Assembly: GCA_965222825.1 (NCBI GenBank)
Contig: OZ244964.1
Location: 682,001-746,000, forward strand
Source: G965207335 sp965222825
GTDB lineage: Bacteria > Pseudomonadota > Gammaproteobacteria > PS1 > Pseudothioglobaceae
Direction: 5' to 3'
Length of the DNA: 64,000 nucleotides
Positions 51,825 through 61,556 of the stretch are shown here, piece by piece. The notes beneath the pieces are model-generated. The model saw only the letters and a list, made by a program, of their open reading frames with translations. It was not told where the DNA came from and made no database searches. The number at the start of each line of letters is the position of its first letter. The stretch's first letter is position 1. Both the position numbers and the translations under genes were made by a program.

Positions 51825-52832
51825 ATGCCAATAAATATTGCCATAGATACTTATGGTGGGGATTATGGCTTAGAAGTTACTATTAAGGCATCCATAGATG
51901 CACTAAAGGCTTTTAAGGATATTTTTATTATTTTAGTAGGAGATAATAAAAAAATAACCTCAAAACTACAAAAAGTTGATACTAATGGCAAATACAAAAA
52001 TCGCTATAGTATTCATCATGCTAGTCAAAGTATTGAGATGGACGAGTCTTTAATATCATCGCTTAGAAATAAAAAAGATTCATCTATGCGTGTAGCTATA
52101 AGATTAGTTAAAGATAAACAAGCAGAATCTTGTGTTAGTGCTGGAAATAGTGCCGCTCTAATGGCAATATCAAAAGTAGTTTTAAAAACTATACCTGGAA
52201 TTAGTAGGCCAGCTATGATGTCAAAACTACCTACAATTACTGGTGCTTATACCCATATGTTAGATTTAGGGGCGAATGTTGATTTAAAACCTAATTCATT
52301 GTTAGAACTAGCTATTATGAGCTCTATTGTAATAACGAGCACTGAAAATATAAAAAATCCTAAGATTGGCTTACTAAATATTGGCTCTGAGAATATTAAA
52401 GGCAAGCAAGTAATCAAAGATACTGCTTTATTACTAAAAGAACATAATCTTATTAATTATGTTGGCTATATTGAGCCAGATGCCCTATATAATGAACCAG
52501 TAGATATAGTAGTATGTGATGGCTTTGATGGTAATTTAGTATTAAAAGCAAGCGAGGGTGTTGCCTATATGGTTAAACACTATTTAAAAGAATCATTTAA
52601 TAAAAATTTATACAGCAAAATCATTGCCCTATTTACCTATCCAGTATTAAAATACTTCAGGTCTTCTTTTGACCACAGGGCATATAATGGTGCTACACTA
52701 TTAGGTCTCAACGGAGTTGTTATTAAAAGTCATGGCTCTGCCGATGCTTTTGGGTTTTTTCATGCTATCAAAGAAGCTAGAATAGAAGCAAAAACTAAAA
52801 TAATTGATAAAATAAAAACTAAAATACATTAA
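51825..52832 (+). CDS. plsX: Phosphate acyltransferase PlsX
   Basis: Converts acyl-ACP to acyl-phosphate for phospholipid synthesis at the membrane surface. 335 residues. Signatures: INIAIDTYGGDYG (usually DAMGGD), the VSAGNSAALMAISK block, DLGANVDLKPNSLLELA, VVCDGFDGNLVLKASEG and GVVIKSHGSADAFGF. Starts right after rpmF and shares a base with fabH (TAATG). Confidence 0.95.
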   Translation: MPINIAIDTYGGDYGLEVTIKASIDALKAFKDIFIILVGDNKKITSKLQKVDTNGKYKNRYSIHHASQSIEMDESLISSLRNKKDSSMRVAIRLVKDKQAESCVSAGNSAALMAISKVVLKTIPGISRPAMMSKLPTITGAYTHMLDLGANVDLKPNSLLELAIMSSIVITSTENIKNPKIGLLNIGSENIKGKQVIKDTALLLKEHNLINYVGYIEPDALYNEPVDIVVCDGFDGNLVLKASEGVAYMVKHYLKESFNKNLYSKIIALFTYPVLKYFRSSFDHRAYNGATLLGLNGVVIKSHGSADAFGFFHAIKEARIEAKTKIIDKIKTKIH

Positions 52833-53764
52833 TGACTAAATATTCACGCATAAAAGGTATAGGTAGTTATTTGCCAGAAAAAATCATTACTAATGACGAT
52901 TTAGCACAAATAATGGATACCTCCGATGAATGGATTGTAGCTAGAACTGGAATTAAACAAAGACATAATGTTACTGAGCAAACTACCAGTGATTTAGCAG
53001 AAATTGCAACATACAGAGCCCTAAAAGATGCTAATTTATCATCCTCAGAGCTAGATTTAATAATAGTTGCTACTACAACACCAGATAATATATTTCCATC
53101 AAGTGCTAGTTTATTGCAATATAAAATTGGTGCTACTTGCCCTGCTTTTGATATACAAGCTGTTTGTGCTGGGTTTATTTATGCCTTAGAAACAGCGAAT
53201 AATTATATTAAAAGTGGAAATAGCAATAATGTTTTGGTAGTTGGTGCTGAAACACTATCAAATATCATTGATAAAGGTGATAGAAGCACCGCAGTTTTGT
53301 TTGGTGATGGTGCAGGAGCAGTAGTGCTATCAAGCGATAATGAAACTGGCATATTACACAGTAAGCTTCATACAGATGGCTCTTATCATAGCTCTCTTTA
53401 TGTGGATAATAAAACAGGTTATATAAATATGCAGGGAAATCAGGTTTTTAAAGTAGCAGTAAATAAGTTAAGTAAGATTGCTAAAGAAACTTTAAAACTA
53501 GCAAATATAAATGATAATGAACTTGATTGGTTAGTGCCACATCAAGCAAATATTCGCATCATTGAAGCAGTGGCAAAACGCATTAAACAACCAATGTCAA
53601 AAGTAATAATAACCATAGATAAACACGCTAATACCTCAGCAGCATCAATCCCGCTTGCTATGGACTGTGCTGTTAAAGATGGGCGTATAAAAAAAGGTGA
53701 TAGTTGCTTATTAGAAGGTATAGGCGGTGGCTTTGCCTGGGGCAGTATTCTACTTAGATATTAA
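52832..53764 (+). CDS. fabH: 3-oxoacyl-ACP synthase III
   Basis: Starts fatty acid chains by condensing acetyl-CoA with malonyl-ACP. 310 residues. Catalytic Cys112 in DIQAVCAGF, His in WLVPHQANIRII and Asn in DKHANTSAASIP form the triad; the GIKQRHN start motif and FGDGAGAVVL are standard. Last gene of the rpmF-plsX-fabH operon; fabD and fabG are 47 kb away. Confidence 0.96.
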   Translation: MTKYSRIKGIGSYLPEKIITNDDLAQIMDTSDEWIVARTGIKQRHNVTEQTTSDLAEIATYRALKDANLSSSELDLIIVATTTPDNIFPSSASLLQYKIGATCPAFDIQAVCAGFIYALETANNYIKSGNSNNVLVVGAETLSNIIDKGDRSTAVLFGDGAGAVVLSSDNETGILHSKLHTDGSYHSSLYVDNKTGYINMQGNQVFKVAVNKLSKIAKETLKLANINDNELDWLVPHQANIRIIEAVAKRIKQPMSKVIITIDKHANTSAASIPLAMDCAVKDGRIKKGDSCLLEGIGGGFAWGSILLRY

Positions 53765-53900
53765 ACTTGAACAATCTAGTTATCTTGTTTTTCTAATACT
53801 AATCACTCTGGATATGTAGTAATAGTTATTTAGTAAAACTATTATAAGCAATAATAATAGTAAATTAAACCTTAGAATAGGCATAAGTAATAGCTTTTAG

Positions 53901-53908
53901 GGTATAAT
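53901..53908 (+). promoter_or_regulatory. Extended -10 promoter of gyrA
   Basis: GGTATAAT with TATAAT at 53903-53908, 54 bases before gyrA, in a 197-base gap that otherwise shows only a weak AATAGTT/AACTATT inverted repeat. No -35 consensus. Confidence 0.5.
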
Positions 53909-53961
53909 GCAGACTTAAAATTCCAACTATTATTTATAGAACAAGTCTAATTTAATATTTT

Positions 53962-56499
53962 ATGGCCATAGAATTAAAATTACCAGTGGTTGCTATTGAA
54001 GATGAAATGGCAAAATCTTACCTAGATTATGCAATGAGTGTTATTGTAGGTCGTGCTTTGCCTGATGTTCGTGATGGATTAAAACCTGTGCATCGTAGAG
54101 TTTTATACGCAATGTCAGTGCTAAAAAATGACTACAATAAACCATACAAAAAATCAGCACGAATAGTTGGTGATGTAATAGGTAAATACCACCCTCACGG
54201 CGATACTGCTGTTTATGATACTATTGTGCGTATGGCACAAACTTTTTCAATGCGTAATATTCTTATAGATGGACAGGGTAATTTTGGCTCTGTAGATGGT
54301 GATTCTGCTGCTGCTATGCGTTATACAGAAATTAGGATGAGTAAACTAGCACACGAATTATTACGAGATATTGATAAAGATACCATTGATTTTATCCCTA
54401 ATTATGACGAGTCTGAATTTGAGCCATCAGTGCTACCAACACAGGTGCCTAATTTACTCATAAATGGCTCATCTGGGATTGCAGTTGGTATGGCAACTAA
54501 TATTCCGCCTCATAATTTAGCAGAGGTAATTAATTGTTGTTTAGCGCTAATTGATAACAACAATATTACCATAGACGAATTATTAGAAATTATGCCCGGG
54601 CCTGATTTTCCAACAGCAGGTATTATTAACGGTGCTAGTGGTATTAAAACTGCTTATGAAACTGGCAAAGGCAAAATATATATGCGTGCCAAAGCACATT
54701 TTGAGGATGATAATAAAACAATTGTAGTAACAGAACTACCCTATCAGGTTAATAAGGCTAGGTTAATAACTAAAATTGCTACTTTTATTAAAGAGAAAAA
54801 ATTAGAAGGCATTACTGGATTAAGAGATGAATCTGATAAAGATGGAATGCGTATGGTTGTTGAACTTCGTCGTGGTGAAGTGCCAGAAGTAGTGCTAAAT
54901 AATCTATACAGAATAAGTGAAATGCAAACAGTATTTGGCATAAATATGGTTGTGATTGATAATAATATGCCAAAGCTAATGCCCTTAAAGCAAATATTAA
55001 GTGCCTTTATCGCTCACAGGCGTGAGATAGTTACCAAAAGAAGCATATACGAGTTAAACAAAGCCAGAAATAGAGCCCATATTTTAGAAGGATTAAGTGT
55101 TGCTCTTAGTAATATTGACAAAATGATTGCAATAATTAGAGCATCAGCAACACCAACAGAAGCAAAAACAAAACTAATGACAGAGGTTTGGCAAGGCAAA
55201 ATAATTAAAGATTTAATAGGCGATAAAAATATGGCTGATTTTCGTCCTAACGGCTTATCTGCTGATTTTGGACTAAAAAAAGATAATAGTTATAAATTAT
55301 CACACGAGCAAACCCAAGCGATTCTAGATTTAAGACTACACAGATTAACAGGTTTAGAAAAAGATAAAATATTTAGTGAATTTAACGAATTATTAGAGTT
55401 AATTAAACATTTATTAAATATTTTACAAAACAAAGCCGTGCTAATGGATATTATTAAAGAAGAACTAATTAAGGTTAGAGATGAGTTTAGCTCTGCTAGA
55501 CTGAGTATAATTTGGCAAGATAAAATAGACCTAAGTCTAGAGGACTTAATAGCAGAAGAAGAGCGAGTAGTAACTTTATCTCATAGCGGTTATATTAAAG
55601 CCCAGTCATTAGAAGACTATAGGGCACAAAAAAGAGGCGGTAAAGGCAAATCAGCTACCAAGGTAAAAGACGAGGATTTTATTGACCAATTATTTGTAGC
55701 TAATTCACATGATACGGTGCTATGTTTTTCTAGTTACGGCAAGGTATATTGGCTTAAAGTTTATGAACTACCTATGGCATCAAGAGGTGCTAAGGGTAAA
55801 CCTATTGTTAATTTATTACCAATAGAAAAAGATGAATTTATTAACGCTATTTTGCCAGTTAAAGAGTATAGCGATGATAAATTTATATTTATGGCAACAA
55901 GTAGTGGCACTGTTAAAAAAACTGCACTCACTAATTTTTCAAGACCCAGAGCAAATGGTATTATAGCCTTAGAATTAAGAGACAATGATAAACTAATAGG
56001 TGTTGAAATTACTAATGGCGAGCATGATATTTTACTATTCTCAACACTGGGTAAATCAATTCGTTTTAGCGAAAAAAATATTCGCACCGTAGGAAGAACA
56101 GCTATTGGAGTTAGGGGTATTAGATTGCAAAAAAATGATAAAGTAGTATCGCTACTTGTTCCTGAGAGTGGTAATTTAATTTTAACTGCCACTGAATTTG
56201 GCTATGGTAAACGCACTAAGTTAGAGCAATACAGATTACAAAATAGAGGTGGCTTAGGTATTATATCAATCAAAACTAGTAACAGAAATGGTAAAGTAAT
56301 AGGAGCAATATCGGTAAATGATGATGATGAAATGATGCTAATATCAAATTCTGGCACCCTAGTTCGTGCAAAAATAGCAGAAGTATCAATAGTTGCTAGA
56401 AACACTCAGGGTGTTAAACTAATCAATATCTCCAAGGGGGAAAAATTAGTTGGTATTGCTAGAATTATTGATGATAATCAAGAAGAGAATGAAGACTAA
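53962..56499 (+). CDS. gyrA: DNA gyrase subunit A
   Basis: Cuts and rejoins DNA in type II topoisomerase supercoiling. 845 residues. Catalytic Tyr121 in AAAMRYTEIRM. In the quinolone region the sequence is HPHGDTAVYDTIVRMAQ, so the position of E. coli Ser83 is Thr82, a natural variant in many species. The C-terminal wrapping domain contains the GyrA box QKRGGKGKS. Convergent with xerD, overlapping it by 4 bases. Confidence 0.97.
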   Translation: MAIELKLPVVAIEDEMAKSYLDYAMSVIVGRALPDVRDGLKPVHRRVLYAMSVLKNDYNKPYKKSARIVGDVIGKYHPHGDTAVYDTIVRMAQTFSMRNILIDGQGNFGSVDGDSAAAMRYTEIRMSKLAHELLRDIDKDTIDFIPNYDESEFEPSVLPTQVPNLLINGSSGIAVGMATNIPPHNLAEVINCCLALIDNNNITIDELLEIMPGPDFPTAGIINGASGIKTAYETGKGKIYMRAKAHFEDDNKTIVVTELPYQVNKARLITKIATFIKEKKLEGITGLRDESDKDGMRMVVELRRGEVPEVVLNNLYRISEMQTVFGINMVVIDNNMPKLMPLKQILSAFIAHRREIVTKRSIYELNKARNRAHILEGLSVALSNIDKMIAIIRASATPTEAKTKLMTEVWQGKIIKDLIGDKNMADFRPNGLSADFGLKKDNSYKLSHEQTQAILDLRLHRLTGLEKDKIFSEFNELLELIKHLLNILQNKAVLMDIIKEELIKVRDEFSSARLSIIWQDKIDLSLEDLIAEEERVVTLSHSGYIKAQSLEDYRAQKRGGKGKSATKVKDEDFIDQLFVANSHDTVLCFSSYGKVYWLKVYELPMASRGAKGKPIVNLLPIEKDEFINAILPVKEYSDDKFIFMATSSGTVKKTALTNFSRPRANGIIALELRDNDKLIGVEITNGEHDILLFSTLGKSIRFSEKNIRTVGRTAIGVRGIRLQKNDKVVSLLVPESGNLILTATEFGYGKRTKLEQYRLQNRGGLGIISIKTSNRNGKVIGAISVNDDDEMMLISNSGTLVRAKIAEVSIVARNTQGVKLINISKGEKLVGIARIIDDNQEENED

Positions 56500-57389
56500 C
56501 CTTTGGGATGATGTTTTTGGTGTTGTTGTTTGAGGCGGATATTATGAATATGGGTATATATTTGTGTGCTAGATATATCACTATGACCTAGCATAAGTTG
56601 CACCGAGCGAATATCGGCACCATTTTGAACTAAATGAGTTGCAAAAGCGTGTCTTAATGTATGTGGGGAGAGTTTTTTGTCAATACCATTTTTAATAGCA
56701 TAATTTTTAATAATATTCCAAAAATTCTGTCTCGACATTGCACTGCCCCTATTAGATAAAAAATAATAATTACTTTTGCTATTTTTATTAAAAATAAGAC
56801 GCGAGTTTTGCTGATAATTTATTAGTTTGTCCATTACTACCTCACCCAGTGGCAGGGCTCTTTCTTTGTTGCCTTTACCATAAATTATAATAAATTCATC
56901 TTCAATATTTATCTGTTTTTGTTCTAAATTAACAAGCTCTGATACTCTTAGACCACAAGAATATAATAACTCTAACATTGCCATATCTCTTATGCCAATA
57001 GCAGTTTTTTCATTTGGTGCTTGTAATAAACCTACTACTTCTTTTTCATTAAGATAATTGGGTAATTTTCTATCTTTTTTTGTATGTTTGATGTATAAAC
57101 TAGGATTTTTTTTAATATAATTTTCATCAATAAGATAATTATAAAACTTTCTTAAACAAGTTATAATTCTTGCCTTAGTTGCAGAGCTTATATTTTGTTT
57201 ATCTCTACTTATTAGGTAGTTGAGAATAATTTTTTTATCAACGCTAAGTAATGATTTTTGGTATTTAATAAGATATTTATTAAATAATTGCAAATCAGAG
57301 TGGTAAGCACTCATTGTGTTTTGACTTAGTTTGTCTCTAAGCCAAATAAAATTTAAGAATTGTTCTATTAAGCCATTATTTGCAATCAC
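56496..57389 (-). CDS. xerD: Site-specific tyrosine recombinase XerD
   Basis: Resolves chromosome dimers at dif with XerC. 297 residues. N-terminal SAM-like domain (IEQFLNFIWLRDKLSQNTMSAY, XerD-type), catalytic Arg in CGLRVSELVNL, HTLRHAFATHL, LGHSDISSTQIYTH with the nucleophilic Tyr, and the C-terminal LKQQHQKHHPKG that is typical of XerD rather than XerC. 15 bases after rplS on the minus strand; convergent with gyrA. Confidence 0.94.
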   Translation of the reverse strand: MIANNGLIEQFLNFIWLRDKLSQNTMSAYHSDLQLFNKYLIKYQKSLLSVDKKIILNYLISRDKQNISSATKARIITCLRKFYNYLIDENYIKKNPSLYIKHTKKDRKLPNYLNEKEVVGLLQAPNEKTAIGIRDMAMLELLYSCGLRVSELVNLEQKQINIEDEFIIIYGKGNKERALPLGEVVMDKLINYQQNSRLIFNKNSKSNYYFLSNRGSAMSRQNFWNIIKNYAIKNGIDKKLSPHTLRHAFATHLVQNGADIRSVQLMLGHSDISSTQIYTHIHNIRLKQQHQKHHPKG

Positions 57390-57404
57390 TTAATAATTAT
57401 AAAC

Positions 57405-57764
57405 CTAAGTTAAGCTTTTTTTAACTAATTTTTCTTTAATTCTGGCTGCCTTGCCTGTTCTGTTGCGTAAATAGTATAGTTTAGCACTACGAACTTTACC
57501 TTTTCTTTTAACTTCAATGCTAGAAATAGCACTAGAATTAGTCTGAAATACTCGCTCAACACCTTCACCATAAGACATTTTACGCACTGTAAAAGCAGAA
57601 TTTAGACCACGGTTTCTTTTTGCTATTACTATGCCTTCAAATGCTTGCTCTCTTTGCTTTTCACCTTCTTTAATCTCAACACGAACAATAACAGTATCAC
57701 CAGTTGCAAAGTCTGGAATATCAGAGCGTATTTGCTGTTGTTCAATCTCTTGAATTAAGTTCAT
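57405..57764 (-). CDS. rplS: 50S ribosomal protein L19
   Basis: 119 residues. DFATGDTVIVRVEIKEG, the QAFEGIVIAKRNRGLNSAFTVRK block and the basic C terminus KLYYLRNRTGKAARIKEK are diagnostic. Usually the last gene of rpsP-rimM-trmD-rplS; here those three are missing and rplS stands with xerD. Promoter AAGGTATAAT 30 bases upstream. Confidence 0.97.
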   Translation of the reverse strand: MNLIQEIEQQQIRSDIPDFATGDTVIVRVEIKEGEKQREQAFEGIVIAKRNRGLNSAFTVRKMSYGEGVERVFQTNSSAISSIEVKRKGKVRSAKLYYLRNRTGKAARIKEKLVKKSLT

Positions 57765-57794
57765 TATTTTCTATACTAATACCAAAAACAAAGA

Positions 57795-57803
57795 ATTATA
57801 CCT
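57795..57803 (-). promoter_or_regulatory. Extended -10 promoter of rplS-xerD
   Basis: AGGTATAAT on the minus strand (TATAAT 57800-57795), 31 bases before the rplS start. No -35 box. Confidence 0.55.
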
Positions 57804-57850
57804 TAAACAATACTATAATATAGCAAATATAAAAAATTTGTTAATAAACT

Positions 57851-59284
57851 ATGGGCAAGATAACTGGATTTAAAGAATTTAACAGAAAAACAGAACCTTA
57901 TCGCAATGTTAATATAAGAGTAAATGATTATAACGAAATATTTACCGATACTCACGATATAGGGCATCTGCAGGAACAAGGTGCTAGGTGTATGGACTGT
58001 GGCGTGCCTTTTTGTCAGTCTAATGATGGTTGTCCTATTGATAATTTAATCCCAGAATGGAATGACTTAGTATATCAAAATAAATGGCAAGAAGCCCTAG
58101 AAAGACTACATAAAACTAATAATTTTCCTGAATTTACTGGCAGAGTTTGTCCAGCACCTTGTGAAGGATCCTGTGTATTAGGTATTACTGACCCTGCAGT
58201 TACTATTAAAAATATTGAAGCCGCAATTATTGACAAGGGTTTTGAAGAAGGTTGGATTCTAAGCAATGCTGCAAAAATTAAAACAGGTAAAAAAATAGCT
58301 ATTATTGGCTCAGGTCCTGCTGGCTTATCTGCTGCTGATGAGCTTAATAAAAAAGGTCATAGCGTTGTTGTATTTGAGAGGGATGATAGAATTGGCGGTT
58401 TGCTTATGTATGGTATTCCTAATATGAAATTGGATAAAAATATTGTCAATCGTAGAATAGAGTTGTTAAAAGAATCTGGTATTGAGTTTGTAGTTAATAC
58501 TGATATTGGCAATAATATAGCGTTTATTGATATTAAAGATGATTTTGATGCAGTATTACTAGCAACAGGTGCTACTAAGGCTAGAAATTTAGAACTAAAA
58601 AATTCTAATACCAAGGGTATATATTTGGCTATGGAATATTTAACTAAGAATACTAAAAGTCTATTAAATAATAATAAAGAAGATAGTTCAGAACTATCTG
58701 CTAAAAATAAACGCGTAATAGTTATAGGTGGTGGAGACACAGGATGCGATTGTATTGCTACTGCAATGCGACAAGGGGCAAAATCTATTGTTAATTTTGA
58801 GCTAATGCCTAAGCCACCAGAGCATAGAGAAGAAAATAATCCTTGGCCACAATGGCCTCTAATTTACCGTGTTGATTATGGGCATGAGGAAGTAGCAGAA
58901 ATTTACGGCAAAGATCCTAGGGAATATTGCATAAAAACTAAACGCATTATTACAGAAAATGGTAATATTGTTGGGATAGAAACTGTTGTTATAGATACTA
59001 ATAATAATTTTACAGAGCTAGCAAATACTAGCAAAATATGGCAAGTAGATTTAGTGCTACTGGCTATGGGTTTTGTATCACCTGAACATTATCTTAGTGA
59101 TGATATTGGTATAAAATTAGATAATAATAATAATTACCAAGCACAATATGGAGAATACACTACCAGTAAAGATGGTGTTTTTACAGCTGGTGATTGTCGT
59201 CGAGGGCAATCTCTGGTTGTTTGGGCTATCAATGAAGGTAGAGGTGCTGCTATGAAAATTCATAACTATTTAAATAAAAAATAA
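57851..59284 (+). CDS. gltD: Glutamate synthase (NADPH) small subunit
   Basis: Feeds electrons from NADPH to the GltB subunit for glutamine-to-glutamate transfer. 477 residues. N-terminal Fe-S cysteines in CMDCGVPFC and CPAPCEGSC, FAD motif IIGSGPAGLSAADEL, GGLLMYGIPNMKLDK, NADPH motif VIGGGDTGCDC, and the C-terminal AGDCRRGQSLVVWAINEGR. gltB is not adjacent, which is unusual. Confidence 0.95.
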   Translation: MGKITGFKEFNRKTEPYRNVNIRVNDYNEIFTDTHDIGHLQEQGARCMDCGVPFCQSNDGCPIDNLIPEWNDLVYQNKWQEALERLHKTNNFPEFTGRVCPAPCEGSCVLGITDPAVTIKNIEAAIIDKGFEEGWILSNAAKIKTGKKIAIIGSGPAGLSAADELNKKGHSVVVFERDDRIGGLLMYGIPNMKLDKNIVNRRIELLKESGIEFVVNTDIGNNIAFIDIKDDFDAVLLATGATKARNLELKNSNTKGIYLAMEYLTKNTKSLLNNNKEDSSELSAKNKRVIVIGGGDTGCDCIATAMRQGAKSIVNFELMPKPPEHREENNPWPQWPLIYRVDYGHEEVAEIYGKDPREYCIKTKRIITENGNIVGIETVVIDTNNNFTELANTSKIWQVDLVLLAMGFVSPEHYLSDDIGIKLDNNNNYQAQYGEYTTSKDGVFTAGDCRRGQSLVVWAINEGRGAAMKIHNYLNKK

Positions 59285-59368
59285 ATAGTGTTTGTCAAGG
59301 AACTTATAGAACCAGACGAAATAGTGAAAATTAGATAAAATTTGTTTGCTAAAAAATAGTTAGATTAG

Positions 59369-60724
59369 TTAATCCTTTTTCGTATTAGTTTTGGGTTTTT
59401 TAATACTTCTTTGCTTACTTCTAGTTATAGTTATCTCATTTTTTGGAGCATCTTTGGTAATAGTAGAGCCAGCACCTATTATTGCACTGCTACCAATATT
59501 AATAGGTGCTATAAGTTGTGAGTTAGAGCCAATAAAAGCATTATTACCGATATAGGTTTTATATTTTTTCTTACCATCATAATTGCAAGTAATAACTCCA
59601 GCACCTATGTTTACATTACTTCCTATATCACTATCACCTATATAACTTAGGTGTCCTATTTTGCTATTTTCTCCAATAATAGATTTTTTAATCTCAACAA
59701 AATTACCAATTTTGCTATTTTTTATTAACTTAGTTTCTGGGCGTATTCTAGCAAAAGGTCCAATACTAACATTTTTACCAACACTTGCATTATCTATTAT
59801 AGAATTAGCGTATATTGTAGTGTTATCATCTATTTTGCTATCATTAATAATACAATTTGCCTGAATTATCACATTATTGCCTAATATTACTTTGCCGTTA
59901 ATAATTACATTTATATCAATAAAACAATCTTTGCCAAAACTCAAATCACCCCTACAATCAAATCTACTATAATCAGAGAGTTGCAAACCTTGTTGCATTA
60001 AATTTTTAGCGTATCTTTTTTGTAAAACTCTTGCTAATTGCATTAATTGATAATTATCATTTACCCCAGCTATTTCGTATTTATCAGGACAAATAAATGA
60101 GCTAAATTTAATACCATCATTAAACATAACGCCAACTATATCGGTTAAATAGAGTTCTTTTTTAGCGTTATTTGTAGTTAATTTATTAATGTATTTTTGT
60201 AATAGTTCTGTTTTAACTGCCATTATGCCAGTATTAATTTCACAGATTTTAATCTGTTGTGCATTGGCATCTTTATCCTCTACTATTGCACTAATATCAT
60301 TATTAGCATTACGAATAATTCTACCATAACCAGATGGATTATCTAATTTAGCACTTAGTATTGCAGCGTTTTTATCTTTTGCTATATTTAATAATGAATT
60401 AATAGTGTTTTTTTGAATAAGTGGTACATCGCCGTATAAAATTAATACAATACCATCATTGATGTGTTTAAGTGCACAATTTAAGGCATCTGCTGTGCCT
60501 AATTGTCGTTTTTGCACAACCCAGTTAGCATCAATATCAGCAAAATACTTGCTAACAACATCTTTTTTATACCCACATACAATATAAATATTATCACTTA
60601 CTTCTTTGGCAACATCCAAGACATAGCCAAGTAGTGGCTTAGACGCTAATTTTTGTAACACCTTAGGCTTATTAGAATACATTCTATTGCCCTTACCAGC
60701 TGCTAAGATAACGGTATTAACCAT
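59369..60724 (-). CDS. glmU: Bifunctional GlcNAc-1-P uridyltransferase / GlcN-1-P acetyltransferase
   Basis: Makes UDP-GlcNAc for peptidoglycan and lipid A from the product of GlmM. 451 residues from ATG 60724 (MVNTVILAAGKGNRMYSNKPK); a start 8 codons earlier lacks similarity. The N-terminal domain has the LAAGKGxRM nucleotide loop and YGDVPL. The C-terminal half is a left-handed beta helix of hexapeptide repeats (from about 240), ending in a Lys-rich tail. Divergent from rpmH. Confidence 0.95.
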   Translation of the reverse strand: MVNTVILAAGKGNRMYSNKPKVLQKLASKPLLGYVLDVAKEVSDNIYIVCGYKKDVVSKYFADIDANWVVQKRQLGTADALNCALKHINDGIVLILYGDVPLIQKNTINSLLNIAKDKNAAILSAKLDNPSGYGRIIRNANNDISAIVEDKDANAQQIKICEINTGIMAVKTELLQKYINKLTTNNAKKELYLTDIVGVMFNDGIKFSSFICPDKYEIAGVNDNYQLMQLARVLQKRYAKNLMQQGLQLSDYSRFDCRGDLSFGKDCFIDINVIINGKVILGNNVIIQANCIINDSKIDDNTTIYANSIIDNASVGKNVSIGPFARIRPETKLIKNSKIGNFVEIKKSIIGENSKIGHLSYIGDSDIGSNVNIGAGVITCNYDGKKKYKTYIGNNAFIGSNSQLIAPINIGSSAIIGAGSTITKDAPKNEITITRSKQRSIKKPKTNTKKD

Positions 60725-60858
60725 AAAAATAATATCTAAAAAATTCATATATTTTACACTTTAAGAAATAATATTATTAATTATGTAAAACTTTATTGAT
60801 AAATTATTTTTGAATATTGTTTTTTAAGGTAAAATCGTAAAATTTATTTGCATCTATT

Positions 60859-60993
60859 ATGAAAAGAACTTTACAGCCCAGCAGACTAAAACGCAAACGC
60901 AAACACGGATTTAGACTTAGAATGAAAACCAAAGCAGGTCGTGCTATATTAAATGCCCGCAGAAGAAAGGGGCGTAAAAAGCTAAGTGCTTAA
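60859..60993 (+). CDS. rpmH: 50S ribosomal protein L34
   Basis: 44 residues: MKRTLQPSRLKRKRKHGFR-type start, then RMKTKAGRAILNARRRKGRKKLSA. Fewer than 60 codons, so easily missed. A -10-like GGTAAAAT lies at 60828-60835. Its stop overlaps the rnpA GTG start. dnaA, often upstream of rpmH near the origin, is replaced here by glmU, and I see no DnaA-box cluster. Confidence 0.97.
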   Translation: MKRTLQPSRLKRKRKHGFRLRMKTKAGRAILNARRRKGRKKLSA

Positions 60994-61339
60994 AAAAAAC
61001 GCTAATACACTCCCAAAAAGTGCCCGTCTTAATACCAAAAAGCAATATAGTAAAGTATTTGATAATCCAAAAGCATTTAAGGGTAAATATTGGTTAGTAT
61101 TAGTAAAAGATGTTAATAAAGATTTAGCTAGATTAGGTTTGGCAATATCTAAGAAAACTATAAAAAAATCAGTAACTAGAAATATATACAAAAGAATTGC
61201 TCGAGAAATTTTTAGAAAAAATAGCATAACATTAAAAAATTTAGATATAGTAATTATGGCTAAACAATACTGCTCAAGTCGTAAATTACTTAATACAGAA
61301 TTACAAGAAATACTAAACAAGATAAAAATACCAAAATAA
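60986..61339 (+). CDS. rnpA: Ribonuclease P protein component
   Basis: Basic protein that helps the RNase P RNA trim tRNA 5' ends. 117 residues, GTG start inside the end of rpmH. The family core is visible as RLGLAISKKTIKKSVTRNIYKRIARE; the usual RNR motif reads RNIYKR. Lys-rich throughout. Shares one base with yidD. Confidence 0.93.
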   Translation: MLKKNANTLPKSARLNTKKQYSKVFDNPKAFKGKYWLVLVKDVNKDLARLGLAISKKTIKKSVTRNIYKRIAREIFRKNSITLKNLDIVIMAKQYCSSRKLLNTELQEILNKIKIPK

Positions 61340-61554
61340 TGCGTTATCTAATACTGGGGTTAATTAAGTTTTATCAATTATTTATTAGTCCTATTTTGGG
61401 TGGCAGATGTCGTTTTTTACCTACTTGTTCTGCTTATAGTTATCAGGCTATTAAAGATTATGGTATATGGCGTGGTAGTATTTTAAGCACTAAAAGAATT
61501 GCTAAATGCCATCCTTGGGGTGCAAGTGGCTATGACCCTGTTCCTAAAAAATAA
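61339..61554 (+). CDS. yidD: Membrane protein insertion efficiency factor YidD
   Basis: 71 residues with the diagnostic block GGRCRFLPTCSAYSYQAI and the C-terminal CHPWGASGYDPVP. An amphipathic N-terminal helix attaches to the inner membrane and supports YidC. Two bases separate it from yidC. Confidence 0.95.
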   Translation: MRYLILGLIKFYQLFISPILGGRCRFLPTCSAYSYQAIKDYGIWRGSILSTKRIAKCHPWGASGYDPVPKK

Positions 61555-61556
61555 CT

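Noticed and set aside
55761..56192. 143-codon minus-strand open frame inside gyrA
   Set aside because: Lies within the gyrase C-terminal domain, which is intact on the plus strand.
60725..60858. Possible replication origin upstream of rpmH
   Set aside because: dnaA and a cluster of TTATCCACA-like boxes are absent; the gap is short and simply AT-rich.
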